Positions 55,697-63,858 of a DNA stretch of 64,000 bases are shown one piece after another (the stretch's first letter is position 1; each line of letters opens with the position of its first letter). Both the position numbers and the translations under genes were made by a program. The notes below the pieces were generated by a model that saw nothing but the letters and a program-made list of their open reading frames with translations, was not told the DNA's origin and searched no databases. Source of the DNA: Mesorhizobium sp. ZC-5 (GTDB lineage: Bacteria > Pseudomonadota > Alphaproteobacteria > Rhizobiales > Rhizobiaceae); assembly GCF_025753855.1 (NCBI RefSeq), contig NZ_JAOWPT010000008.1, forward strand, positions 169,589-233,588, read 5' to 3'.

Positions 55697-56506
55697 ATGC
55701 GGCTGCGTATCTTGTTCTTGCCTGCGGTTGCAGTTCTGGCGCTTTCCGGCTGCCAGACGGCGAAATCCAAGGCCGACGCCAAGGCCGCGGAAACGCAGGC
55801 GGCGTCGACGCAGTCGGACAGGCTGATGAAGCTTGCGGCCGACATCGAAGCCCGTGGCGAATCGGAGACCGCGATCGCGCTCTACCAGAAGGCAACGGCA
55901 ATGCCGGATGCGAAGCCGACGGCATTCGTGAAAGCCGGCGAGGCTTACATGCGCGCCGGCTATTCCACCGAGGCGGTCCAGGCCTACCGGGCGGCGTTGT
56001 CCAAGGCTCCGAACGACGGCTCTGCCATGCTCGGCCTGGGTTCCGCGATGATCGAAACCGGCGACGTCGAGGCAGGTATCCGCGCATTGTCGCAGGCGGC
56101 GCCGATCGTCAACACGAGCCGCGCCTACAACCGGCTGGGCGTCGCGCAGACCTTTGCCGGCCAGGTCGACCAAGCGCAGGTCACTTTCGGCCAGGCACTC
56201 AGACTGGAGCCGGGCGATCTCGACATCCAGACCAACATGGCGCTGGCCGCCGCCCTGGGGGGCAATGCCGCCGCCGCCATTCCGCTCGTCCAGAAAGTCG
56301 AGGCAGCTCCCGGCGCGCAACTGCACCACAAGCGCAACGTCGTGGTCGTCTACGGCCTGCTTGGCCAGGCCGATCACATCAAGGCATCGCCGCCGACAGG
56401 CCTGTCGACCAAGGAGATCAACACGCTGCTGGCCCGTGCCAAATCGATCCGCGCCAAGGGCAGCACGCAGGCAAAGGCGAAGGCGCTCGGTTCGATCGTC
56501 GGCTGA
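55697..56506 (+). CDS. TadD-like TPR lipoprotein
   Basis: The 269-residue lipoprotein has a lipobox LALSGC (Cys18, type II signal peptide) and about five TPR-like helical repeats (RGESETAIALYQKATAMP, GYSTEAVQAYRAALSKAP, GQVDQAQVTFGQALRLEPGD). It resembles TadD, the TPR lipoprotein of Tad pili that helps place the secretin. GAGAGG precedes the ATG at 55697. It lies on the opposite strand between sctU and the CpaD/CpaC-like genes. A role as pilotin-like helper for the nearby secretin is inferred. Confidence 0.78.
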   Translation: MRLRILFLPAVAVLALSGCQTAKSKADAKAAETQAASTQSDRLMKLAADIEARGESETAIALYQKATAMPDAKPTAFVKAGEAYMRAGYSTEAVQAYRAALSKAPNDGSAMLGLGSAMIETGDVEAGIRALSQAAPIVNTSRAYNRLGVAQTFAGQVDQAQVTFGQALRLEPGDLDIQTNMALAAALGGNAAAAIPLVQKVEAAPGAQLHHKRNVVVVYGLLGQADHIKASPPTGLSTKEINTLLARAKSIRAKGSTQAKAKALGSIVG

Positions 56507-56563
56507 CTTCCGACCGGGAAAGTCGCCGCGACGAACCAGGCAGCCGGGCAGCGGGAACATCCG

Positions 56564-57025
56564 TCAGTTGGTTGCAGGTTGCGTCGTCGACGTGTCGTCC
56601 GCACCCTCGTTGGCGCCGCCTATCGGCGCTTCATCGCCGTAGAGGTAGCGCCGCGCCGCCCTTGCAGTCGGAGCCCCGGCGGCCGGCCCCATTTGCCGTC
56701 CTTCAACCAGATCGCGCTGGCTCTCGGCCATGCGCTGGAGGTTGTAGGCATTGGCGCAACCGGGCGGCAGATGGGTGCCCACTCCGGAGACGATCGTGAG
56801 ACCGGTCGAGGCCGCCGAAAGATCGTCGTCGGCCGGTTCCGCAAGGCAGGCGTTGGGCGCCAGAACGCTACCGCCGACACTCTTTTCGGAGCCGGATGAA
56901 TTGGTGGCGACATAGCTGTAGCCCGGCGAATAGTCCTGGGGCTCCGGCTTTTCGTTGTTCGCACAGCCGACAAGCATGGCGAGCGGAAGGGCGAGCGCAG
57001 CACGGAAAACAATGGGAAAGGTCAT
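56564..57025 (-). CDS. CpaD-like lipoprotein
   Basis: This 153-residue lipoprotein has lipobox MLVGC (Cys21). The C-terminal half carries the CpaD-type signature HLPPGCANAYNLQRMAESQR DL (split here), then a basic ARAARRYLYGDEAP. CpaD is the outer-membrane lipoprotein partner of the Tad/Cpa secretin. The N-terminal part is short and low in complexity compared with true CpaD (about 200-240 residues). It follows the secretin gene by 13 bases, with GGAGG before its ATG, so the pair is likely cotranslated. Confidence 0.75.
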   Translation of the reverse strand: MTFPIVFRAALALPLAMLVGCANNEKPEPQDYSPGYSYVATNSSGSEKSVGGSVLAPNACLAEPADDDLSAASTGLTIVSGVGTHLPPGCANAYNLQRMAESQRDLVEGRQMGPAAGAPTARAARRYLYGDEAPIGGANEGADDTSTTQPATN

Positions 57026-57038
57026 TTGTCGTCCTCCG

Positions 57039-58400
57039 CTACTTGATGATCAGGCCCATCGCCGATGGGTCCTTCGAATGTTTCCGGGTGGCGCGCTTGC
57101 CGGCGGGACGGTCGGTGGGCGCCGCGAGGCTGTCCCGCACCGGTTCGACCAGATAGGGGGTGATCAGGATGACCAGCTCGGTCTCCTCCTTCTGGAAACG
57201 CTGCGACTGGAACAGCGCTCCGAGCACTGGAACGTCCCCCAGCACGGGGAATTTCTCGAGGTTCCGGGTGAAATTCTGCTGGAACAGACCGGCGATCGCG
57301 AAGGTCTGCCCGCTGCCCACTTCGACAATGGTATCGGCCTTGCGGACGACGAAGCTCGGCAGGTTGAAACCGTTGGCGCTGACGGTGGCCCCGCTCTGCG
57401 CTATGGAGCTGACCTCGGGCCTGACGTGGAGGCCGATGCGATTGCGTCCGATCAGGGTCGGCGTGAAGGTGAGGGAAACGCCGAACGGCTTGTATTCCAC
57501 CGTCGTGGTATCCTGGCTCTGCGGAATCGGAACCGGGATTTCGCCGCCAGCGAGGAAACTCGCGGTCTGGCCGGTCACCGCGGTCAGGTTGGGTTCCGCC
57601 AGGATCTTGACGATGCCGTTGCGCTGCAGCGCCTCGATGACGACTTCGAAATTGAGCCCGTTGCCGCCGCCGCCGATTCCCAGATTCCCTTCCCCCGGAG
57701 AGGGGACACCGTTGTCGCCGAACATGCTGAACTCGAAGCCGCTCGATTCGTAGCTCGCCGCCCAGTCCACTCCGTACGACTGCAGCTCGGTCCGCGACAC
57801 CTCTGCGAAGCGCACGCGGATGTTGACCTGCTGCGATCCCTGCACCGTCGTGTTGTTGATCGGCGGCTGTTCCGGCGGTGAATAGGTCCGCGCGACATTG
57901 TCGACATCGACCGCTTCCTCGACGCTCTGCGCGTCACCGGTCGCCACGATGCGGTTTCCGAAGATCGACAGATCGGTTGACGTCGTCGGCTGCAACGAAC
58001 GCTTGGCCTGGTTCGCGGGGGCGGCGTCCGGCGTAACACTGAATTGCGCCGTCGCCTCGATCCTTTGGTCGGTGGTGATGGCAATCAGGTTCGTGATGCC
58101 GGGTTTCAGGCCGAAGACATAGACGATGTCCGGCGACACCACCTGGATATCGGCGATCGTGGTATCCGCCACGAGAACCGACTCGACCGGCTCGTTGAAC
58201 CGCAGGATACGGCCCTGACCGACCGGCAGTTCGATCGTGGGCCTGCTTGGCAGGGGCGACACTTCCTGTGCCCGCAAGCCTGCGATCATGCCGAAAAGCG
58301 CTACAAAAAACAAAAACGCCGCGATAGCCCACGAGCGATGGATCAGCCGCCCTCCGCCGGCGGCCGGTCGAACGCTTGTTGCGATATCGTGGATTGTCAT
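57039..58400 (-). CDS. CpaC/RcpA-like secretin of the T3SS cluster
   Basis: This 453-residue outer-membrane secretin has a signal/hydrophobic segment (about residues 24-45, cleaved near RAQ-EV). An N-terminal pilus-formation domain follows (IELPVGQGRILRFNEPVESV, about 55-75), then a BON-like strand region and the secretin domain (about 240-440) with EVGSGQTFAIAGLF and FPVLGDVPVLGALFQSQRFQ. This is the Tad/Cpa secretin type, not the SctC/YscC type with extra N1 domains and a pilotin tail. It lies 53 bases after sctV in the same operon. It probably serves as the outer ring of the T3SS here. Confidence 0.85.
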   Translation of the reverse strand: MTIHDIATSVRPAAGGGRLIHRSWAIAAFLFFVALFGMIAGLRAQEVSPLPSRPTIELPVGQGRILRFNEPVESVLVADTTIADIQVVSPDIVYVFGLKPGITNLIAITTDQRIEATAQFSVTPDAAPANQAKRSLQPTTSTDLSIFGNRIVATGDAQSVEEAVDVDNVARTYSPPEQPPINNTTVQGSQQVNIRVRFAEVSRTELQSYGVDWAASYESSGFEFSMFGDNGVPSPGEGNLGIGGGGNGLNFEVVIEALQRNGIVKILAEPNLTAVTGQTASFLAGGEIPVPIPQSQDTTTVEYKPFGVSLTFTPTLIGRNRIGLHVRPEVSSIAQSGATVSANGFNLPSFVVRKADTIVEVGSGQTFAIAGLFQQNFTRNLEKFPVLGDVPVLGALFQSQRFQKEETELVILITPYLVEPVRDSLAAPTDRPAGKRATRKHSKDPSAMGLIIK

Positions 58401-58453
58401 ACTGTCCCTCTCTCGCCCATTTTATGTCTTCCCCACCTAGCCGCTTGACGGCG

Positions 58454-60610
58454 TCAAGAAGCGGCCTCTTGTCCTGTTGCCGCCCGTCCCGTGGGCAGCG
58501 ATCGCGAAGCCGGCCGCGCCCCCTGCCGGGCAGCGATCGTCGCCAGCGGCTGCACGTTGAATTCGGGAGCGAGCTCCTGATAGGAAAGCACCGGCAACTC
58601 GATGCCGCTGTGCACCAGCAGACTGCGCATGTGCCGGCGCACATCCATCGCGGCCAGCACTACCGGCAGGACGCCCGCCGAGGTTTCCGACAGAGCCTTC
58701 TGGATCTGCGCCACCAGTGACTGTGCCTCGTCGTCGGACAGGTTCACGAACGAGCCCGAGGAGGTTTCCTGGACCGCGGCTCTCAATATCTCTTCAGCCG
58801 ACCGTTGCAGAACATAGGCGGCGATGATGTTGTTGCGGTCGGCCGCGCGAAAGCTGATCTGGCGCTTCAGGGCGGTGCGTACGTATTCGGTGAGAAGCAC
58901 TACATCCTGCTCGCGCTGGCCCCATTCGATGAGCGCTTCCAGCACAAGCCGCAGGTTGCGGATAGGCACGTTTTCGGCGACCAGCCGACGAAGCACCTCG
59001 GCGATCTTCTGCAGCGGAACGGTTTCCTGCGCTTCCTTGACGAGGTCGGCATAGTCCGGCTCGATGTCCGACAGAAGCCGGCGTGTTTCCTGGATACCGA
59101 CGAAGTGGCCGGCATAAAGCCTGAGCGCGTGGGCGAGCCACTTGGCCGAGGTTTCGACGGGTGTGAAAAAGCTGACGCCCGCCTCCTGCAAGGCGCCGCT
59201 GTGGCGTGCTTCGGCCCATATCGTCCTGGTCTTGTGCCCGGCAACCGGCGGACCGTCTTCATGGGCGACACCGAGCAGATCGAGATGTGTTCCGTCCTCC
59301 TCGACCAGCACGCGGTCGGCTGGAATTTCCGCGTCCAGGATGGGCGCACCCTCAAGATCTATGCGCAGATGCCGGGGTGCCAGCGCCGGGTCGACATGCA
59401 GGCCGATCGCCGGCACATCGACGCCGAGGTCCCCGAACAGTTCGCGCCGGATACGCGTTGCCTGCTGGCTGAATTCAGGTTCGGGAATCGCCTGCCCGAG
59501 TTCGGGTCCGAGCCGGACGACGATCCGGGACGAGGATTGCGAGGCGTCGACTTCTCCGACCGAGGTCGCCGGCGAAACGGCGCGCTGTTCCGGGATCTCG
59601 ACAAGCCCTGTCGCCTCGCTTTTGTCGGCAGCCGCCGTGCGCCGGTGGATTGCGTAGGCACCCGCGCCGAAAGCTGCTCCGAGAACCAGAAACACGACAG
59701 TGGGGAAACCCGGCACCATGCCGAGGCCGATCATGATTACCGCGGCGAGACCCAGGGCGCGTGAATCGCGCAGAAGCTGCCCGGTGATCTGCCGGCCGAG
59801 GTCGCCGTCGCCATCGGCACTTGCCACCCGCGTCACCATCGTGCCCGAGGCGACGGCCACGAGAAGGGCAGGGATCTGCGCAACCAGCCCGTCGCCGACG
59901 GTGAGCAGGGAGTAGGTCGCAGCGGCCTCGCCCAGCGACATGCCGTGCTGCAGCGTGCCGATCGCAAATCCGCCGATCAGGTTGACGAGAATGATGACGA
60001 TGCCGGCGATGACGTCGCCCTTGACGAATTTCATGGCGCCGTCCATCGCGCCGAACAGCTGGCTTTCGCGCTCGAGCTGATGGCGCAGGCGGCGCGCTTC
60101 GGCCTGGTCGATGTCGCCGTTGCGCAGCTCCGCGTCGATGCTCATCTGCTTGCCGGGCAAGGCGTCCAGCGTGAAGCGCGCAGCCACTTCGGCGACGCGC
60201 TCGGCGCCTTTCGCCACCACGATGAACTGCGCGATGGTGATGATCAGGAAGACGACCATGCCGACGGCGATGCTGCCACCCACCACGAATGTGCCGAATG
60301 CGGTGACGACTTCGCCGGCGTCCGCCTGCAACAGGATCAATCGTGTCGTGGTGATGGTGATTGCCAGCCGGAATAGCGTGGCGACGAGAATGACCGACGG
60401 CAGCGACGAAAATTCCAGTGGGTGCGTGACGTAGAACGACACCAGCAGGATGAGCACGCTGATCGCGATGTTTGCGGTGATGAGGATGTCGACGAGGAAA
60501 GTCGGCAGCGGGATGAGCATCATCACCACCGCCGTCAGCATCAGGATAGCGATGACCAGGTCGCCGCGGTTCGAGAGTTTCGCAAGCAGCTGTGTCAGCC
60601 GGTCGATCAT
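58454..60610 (-). CDS. sctV: Type III secretion export gate SctV
   Basis: The 718-residue FlhA/SctV-family protein has eight hydrophobic helices in residues 1-310, then a large cytoplasmic domain that forms a nonameric ring. The FHIPEP-family signature lies around residues 125-170 (QFIVVAKGAERVAEVAARFT, LDALPGKQMSIDAELRNGDI). DIDQAEARRLRHQLERESQL follows. It selects and passes substrates for export. Two bases separate it from the sctY stop. Neighbouring sctD, sctX and sctY exclude a flagellar FlhA. Confidence 0.93.
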   Translation of the reverse strand: MIDRLTQLLAKLSNRGDLVIAILMLTAVVMMLIPLPTFLVDILITANIAISVLILLVSFYVTHPLEFSSLPSVILVATLFRLAITITTTRLILLQADAGEVVTAFGTFVVGGSIAVGMVVFLIITIAQFIVVAKGAERVAEVAARFTLDALPGKQMSIDAELRNGDIDQAEARRLRHQLERESQLFGAMDGAMKFVKGDVIAGIVIILVNLIGGFAIGTLQHGMSLGEAAATYSLLTVGDGLVAQIPALLVAVASGTMVTRVASADGDGDLGRQITGQLLRDSRALGLAAVIMIGLGMVPGFPTVVFLVLGAAFGAGAYAIHRRTAAADKSEATGLVEIPEQRAVSPATSVGEVDASQSSSRIVVRLGPELGQAIPEPEFSQQATRIRRELFGDLGVDVPAIGLHVDPALAPRHLRIDLEGAPILDAEIPADRVLVEEDGTHLDLLGVAHEDGPPVAGHKTRTIWAEARHSGALQEAGVSFFTPVETSAKWLAHALRLYAGHFVGIQETRRLLSDIEPDYADLVKEAQETVPLQKIAEVLRRLVAENVPIRNLRLVLEALIEWGQREQDVVLLTEYVRTALKRQISFRAADRNNIIAAYVLQRSAEEILRAAVQETSSGSFVNLSDDEAQSLVAQIQKALSETSAGVLPVVLAAMDVRRHMRSLLVHSGIELPVLSYQELAPEFNVQPLATIAARQGARPASRSLPTGRAATGQEAAS

Positions 60611-60612
60611 GG

Positions 60613-60945
60613 TCAGCCGTCATCCCGTTGCACGAGGAAGTCGCGGAATGCGTGCCGCGCTTCCGCCGTGCGGCCCGCAGCCAGCAGCGCCCGGCTCTTC
60701 AGAAGTGCAAGCGTTGGATGGTCCATTCCGTCCAGGGTCTCCAGTCGTGCGATGGTTGCGAGTGCCTTGTCCGCCTCGCCGTCGAGCGTCAGGACATGGG
60801 CGAGTGTTCGCAGGACGCCGGCGTTGCCGGGAGCAAGTTGCGCGGCGATAAGCAGATACGCGGCACCGCGCTTCACCTGCCCATGACACCCGTAGAGATA
60901 GCCGAGTACATGGAGCAGCTGCACCGTGTCGTGCGCATCGGTCAG
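60613..60945 (-). CDS. sctY: SctY-like TPR chaperone, probable CTG start
   Basis: The 110-residue TPR protein has helices VQLLHVLGYLYGCHGQVKRG, AAYLLIAAQLAPGNAGVLRT, VLTLDGEADKALATIARLET and a C-terminal SRALLAAGRTAEARHAFRDF. YscY/SctY proteins are TPR chaperones that bind SctX and the SctV ring. No ATG lies in frame. GTG at 60924 lacks a ribosome-binding site and drops the plausible first helix TDAHDTVQLL. A CTG at 60945 has GGGAGG nine bases upstream and overlaps the sctX stop as CTGA, like other junctions here. It sits between sctX and sctV, the yscX-yscY-lcrD order. Confidence 0.68.
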   Translation of the reverse strand: MTDAHDTVQLLHVLGYLYGCHGQVKRGAAYLLIAAQLAPGNAGVLRTLAHVLTLDGEADKALATIARLETLDGMDHPTLALLKSRALLAAGRTAEARHAFRDFLVQRDDG

Positions 60946-61382
60946 GTCTCGATACCTCCCTGCAACCGGCCGAGCAGTTCCCGATGGCGCTCTATCTCGT
61001 CCTGCATCAGCGTCCTGGCGAGGTTTTTGAGCTGCTCGCCGCCCTCAAGCTCCGGAACAAGATCGGTAACGCAATGCTGGAGGATGGAGGCGGATCGGCG
61101 CAGAATCGCGGGGTCCGGGATACGCGGCATGATGAAGTCGATGAGCGCATCGTCGAGAGATTTTCCGGTACTGCCCGACGGTGGTTGAAAATCGGTGGTT
61201 TCGGGGCGCTCGGAGCGCGCAGCCCCGTTCGCTTCCCGTGTGCGCGCGGCCGCCTTCTCGACATTGTTCAGCCGCCGCCTGTTGATCGTCTGGCCGCGCG
61301 CGCCGTCAGCCTGCTGCGCTTCGCGCCCCGATGTGTCCAGTCTTCCCGCGTCGAGTCCCGGCCCCTCCAGACGACGGTTCAT
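60942..61382 (-). CDS. sctX: SctX-like secretion component
   Basis: The 146-residue protein has a basic, disordered N-terminal half and a helical C-terminus (about residues 75-146) with SLDDALIDFIMPRIPDPAIL, then LARTLMQDEIERHRELLGRL. The ending resembles YscX, an early substrate that binds YscY and the SctV ring. Gene order sctD-sctX-sctY-sctV supports it strongly. The ATG overlaps the sctD stop by four bases, and the stop overlaps the sctY start. Sequence similarity is low, as is usual for this family. Confidence 0.68.
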   Translation of the reverse strand: MNRRLEGPGLDAGRLDTSGREAQQADGARGQTINRRRLNNVEKAAARTREANGAARSERPETTDFQPPSGSTGKSLDDALIDFIMPRIPDPAILRRSASILQHCVTDLVPELEGGEQLKNLARTLMQDEIERHRELLGRLQGGIET

Positions 61383-62401
61383 GGGTAGTTCAGAGCGACC
61401 GTCGAGCCGCCTTTCGTCAACAGAAGTTGCTTTTCGCCGATCTCTTTGATCGCCCAGCCATCGCTCACGAAGGCGCCCTCATAGTAGCGCGCGCCGTCGC
61501 TCGTGATGATGTATGGCCGCTGGCCGTACCAGATCGCCTGCAGCGGCAGCCGCGGCGCCTGCGCGACACCTCCGGCCACGACGTCGGAGACGAGCGGAAC
61601 ATGGCCGCCATAGGTCTGGTCGAACCACGACTGGATTCCGGTCCAGGCTTCATTCTGCTGTTCTGCGATCGTCCCGGAGACGGTCAGCCTGCCATGGCTT
61701 TCTTCCACGCCAAGCGTGCCGATTCCTGCCTCGGCGAGGCGAAGTTTGAGCTGCGCCCCGGCGTTGGCGATGCTCACCGGGCCTTGCGCGAGACCGGCCT
61801 CCTGCGTGGCATCGAGAAGCGAATATTGCTGAACTCCGTCGGCGAAGGCGAGCTTGGTCAGCTTCGCATCCCCGGCGCCTTGTTGCGCGGATGGATCGGA
61901 ACCGGCCAGCGACAAGCCATTGGCCGCAATGGATATGGCGAAGGCGACCGCGACCAGTCCGGCCGCCACCAGAATCGGCCGGCTGGGGGTATTCCGGCTG
62001 GGCAGCGATTGTTCGGGACCGGTCAAAAGGACCTGAGCTTCGCCGAAAACAACCTCCAGCGGCAGCTCGCAGCGGCGGCCATGGCCTTTCGGCACGATGT
62101 CGCCATTCGCCAGAACGATGTCGCCGCCGACCGCTTCAACCTCGACCTGCCCGCCTTTGCGGCGCAGGCGCGCATGGATGGGCGCGATGCCGGTATCTCT
62201 CAGGACGATGTCGGATTCGGTGCTCGAGCCGACCGTATAAAGCGGCTCGGCCAGGTCCAGAGTGGCGCCGGCATGCAGCCCGCGCGTGACCTGCAATGCG
62301 ACCTCGCGCCCAGCCGTCTTGCCGAGGATATCAGGAGCACTCAGCCGGAACGGACGCATGAGCGCCGTGTCCAACAATCTGTTGATCGATCCTGCGGACA
62401 T
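61379..62401 (-). CDS. sctD: Type III secretion inner-ring protein SctD
   Basis: The 340-residue protein has an N-terminal forkhead-associated-like domain (about residues 35-125: LQVTRGLHAGATLDLAEPLY, GSSTESDIVLRDTGIAPIHA). One transmembrane helix (about 145-163: ILVAAGLVAVAFAISIA) and a periplasmic part with BON-like folds (LAEAGIGTLGVEESHGRLTV) follow. This is the SctD/YscD layout, the outer part of the inner-membrane ring. GGAG lies just before the ATG. It begins the tightly overlapped sctD-X-Y run. Confidence 0.82.
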   Translation of the reverse strand: MSAGSINRLLDTALMRPFRLSAPDILGKTAGREVALQVTRGLHAGATLDLAEPLYTVGSSTESDIVLRDTGIAPIHARLRRKGGQVEVEAVGGDIVLANGDIVPKGHGRRCELPLEVVFGEAQVLLTGPEQSLPSRNTPSRPILVAAGLVAVAFAISIAANGLSLAGSDPSAQQGAGDAKLTKLAFADGVQQYSLLDATQEAGLAQGPVSIANAGAQLKLRLAEAGIGTLGVEESHGRLTVSGTIAEQQNEAWTGIQSWFDQTYGGHVPLVSDVVAGGVAQAPRLPLQAIWYGQRPYIITSDGARYYEGAFVSDGWAIKEIGEKQLLLTKGGSTVALNYP

Positions 62402-62471
62402 GCAACTCCACCTCCAGAAGGCAACGGCTCCCAGCCCGAATCAGAGCTGAACCGACCACTGCCGAAATGTT

Positions 62472-62500
62472 GCGCCGCCGGTGCATCTGTTCGGCGGCGC
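62472..62500. terminator. Strong stem-loop between the 58-residue gene and sctD
   Basis: GCGCCGCCG and CGGCGGCGC are perfect 9-base arms around an 11-base loop. It lies 23 bases after the stop of the small upstream gene and 71 before sctD on the transcribed strand. Without a clear T-run it may act as an attenuator or stabiliser, leaving more message for the small protein than for sctD. Confidence 0.6.
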
Positions 62501-62522
62501 GCAGATTTTGGGATCGCGGCCG

Positions 62523-62699
62523 TTAAGCCTTCTCGGCGGATTGGCCGAGCGTCCTTGCAGTGCTCATCATCATGTCGTGCTCGGACTTCGCGATCTCTTT
62601 CTTGATCTCCAGGGAGAACATGCGCTCCTGGTGTTTGATCATCTTGTCCAGATTCTGCTCTGGGCTTCCTCCGGTTGTCGGGGGTACGGGACCAGCCAT
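62523..62699 (-). CDS. 58-residue helical protein beside sctD, unknown
   Basis: This small protein starts MAGPVPPTTGGSPEQNLDKM and is followed by a long Met- and Lys-rich helix (IKHQERMFSLEIKKEIAKSE, then HDMMMSTARTLGQSAEKA). GGAGAG lies just before the ATG; an upstream extension to 62846 is not supported. Size and a flexible start plus single helix are the build of T3SS needle or inner-rod proteins (SctF, SctI), but no family signature is certain. The hairpin downstream would favour higher expression than sctD, as expected for a needle or rod subunit. Treat function as unknown. Confidence 0.6.
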   Translation of the reverse strand: MAGPVPPTTGGSPEQNLDKMIKHQERMFSLEIKKEIAKSEHDMMMSTARTLGQSAEKA

Positions 62700-62794
62700 C
62701 GATCTCTCCTCAGATGCGGTTGTATTCGCGAACATCCACGGAAGCTTGCAGCACCGAAGTTGTTCGCCAGTGCAGCTTAAGGTAGCGCGATTCA

Positions 62795-62824
62795 AAATGG
62801 AAGTCCATTTGGAATGCGGTTCCA
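62795..62824. promoter_or_regulatory. Paired palindromes in the T3SS / rpiR control region
   Basis: AAATGGA-AG-TCCATTT (62795-62810) is a perfect 7-base-arm inverted repeat, directly followed by TGGAATGCGGTTCCA (62810-62824), a second with 5-base arms. They lie between the 58-residue gene and the divergent RpiR-family gene. RpiR proteins often bind GGAA/TTCC-type inverted repeats, so these are candidate operators. Confidence 0.5.
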
Positions 62825-62897
62825 GCCAAAGTTCCAACTGTTGCATTCTGAGGAAGTCGGGAGTAGGTTGAAGGGGGGTGAATGGGGTAAGATTGAC

Positions 62898-63773
62898 ATG
62901 GAAAAAGGTCCGTTGGCGGAACTACTGGTCGAACGGTATGAGACGATGCCGCCGCAGCTCAGGGTAGCTGCCCGGTTTGTGCTCGATCATCCACAGGATG
63001 TCGCTCTGATGTCGATGCGTGAGCAGGCGCATCAGGCGGGAGTTTCGCACAGCACGATGATGCGCCTCGCGCGATGGCTCGGCCTCGATGGCTATGAGGA
63101 CATGCGCAGTCTCTACGCCAAGGCGATGCGCCAGCCGGGCAGTCTGTCCGGCACGTCCGCGCGCTTCCTGGAGACGCAGCCTGCCGGCGACGGCGGCTTC
63201 TCGACGGTGGGCGTCGTTGCCGACATGCTTGCCGCCCAAATCGCCAGCCTCGGCGAGTACAGCAACGCCACCCAGTTTATCGCCGCGGCGGATGTTCTCG
63301 CGGGCTCACGCACGTTATTCAGCCTCGGCCTGCGGTCGGAACAGGCTGTCGCGCAGCATTTCGCGCACACGCTTTCTTTCCTGGGCCGCGAGGTGAGACT
63401 CCTGGATGCTTCCGGCGCCATGGGTATCGATGCCTTGCGCGGTGCCGGCGACGGCGATGCAGTGCTGGCGATAAGTCTGGCGCCTTACTCCCGGGCGACG
63501 ATCGAAGTGGCGCGCCAGGCGGCGGAACGCCGGGTAGCGATCGTGGCCATCACGGACAGCAGCGTGTCGCCGCTGGCCAGGATGGCGCGCGAAAGCATCA
63601 TCGTCACCACGGGCTCGCAGTCATATTTCAGGAGCATGGCGCCGGCTCTCGCCGCAACCGAAATACTGGCTGCGCTGATCGCCGCCAAATCCGGCGCGAA
63701 CGCCGAAGGCAAGGCGAGGGAGGTCGAGGAAGAACTCGCCGCCCTTGATGTTTATTGGAAGCCGCCCCGGTAA
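62898..63773 (+). CDS. MurR/RpiR-family transcriptional regulator
   Basis: The 291-residue regulator has an N-terminal RpiR helix-turn-helix (about residues 1-75: PLAELLVERYETMPPQLRVA, REQAHQAGVSHSTMMRLARW) and a C-terminal SIS sugar-phosphate domain (TLFSLGLRSEQAVAQHFAHT, AVLAISLAPYSRATIEVARQ). The family usually senses phosphosugars. The ATG at 62898 places the HTH normally; upstream in-frame starts run into the palindromes. It is divergent from the sctD-side genes, suggesting metabolic control of secretion, though its target is not proven. Confidence 0.88.
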   Translation: MEKGPLAELLVERYETMPPQLRVAARFVLDHPQDVALMSMREQAHQAGVSHSTMMRLARWLGLDGYEDMRSLYAKAMRQPGSLSGTSARFLETQPAGDGGFSTVGVVADMLAAQIASLGEYSNATQFIAAADVLAGSRTLFSLGLRSEQAVAQHFAHTLSFLGREVRLLDASGAMGIDALRGAGDGDAVLAISLAPYSRATIEVARQAAERRVAIVAITDSSVSPLARMARESIIVTTGSQSYFRSMAPALAATEILAALIAAKSGANAEGKAREVEEELAALDVYWKPPR

Positions 63774-63858
63774 ACGGCCGGGGCTTCACTGTCGGGCGCG
63801 GGGGCGTTGACGGCAGCAAACTGCCTGAAGCAGGACTGGACCGGCTCCGGAGGTTTTG

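Noticed and set aside
55697-58400. A Tad pilus locus
   Set aside because: Only secretin, CpaD-like and TadD-like genes are present; no pilin, prepilin peptidase, ATPase or platform genes, and the genes are embedded among sct genes.
54573-60610. Flagellar FlhA/FlhB instead of SctV/SctU
   Set aside because: No other flagellar gene is present, and sctD, sctX, sctY and a secretin, which flagella lack, are adjacent.
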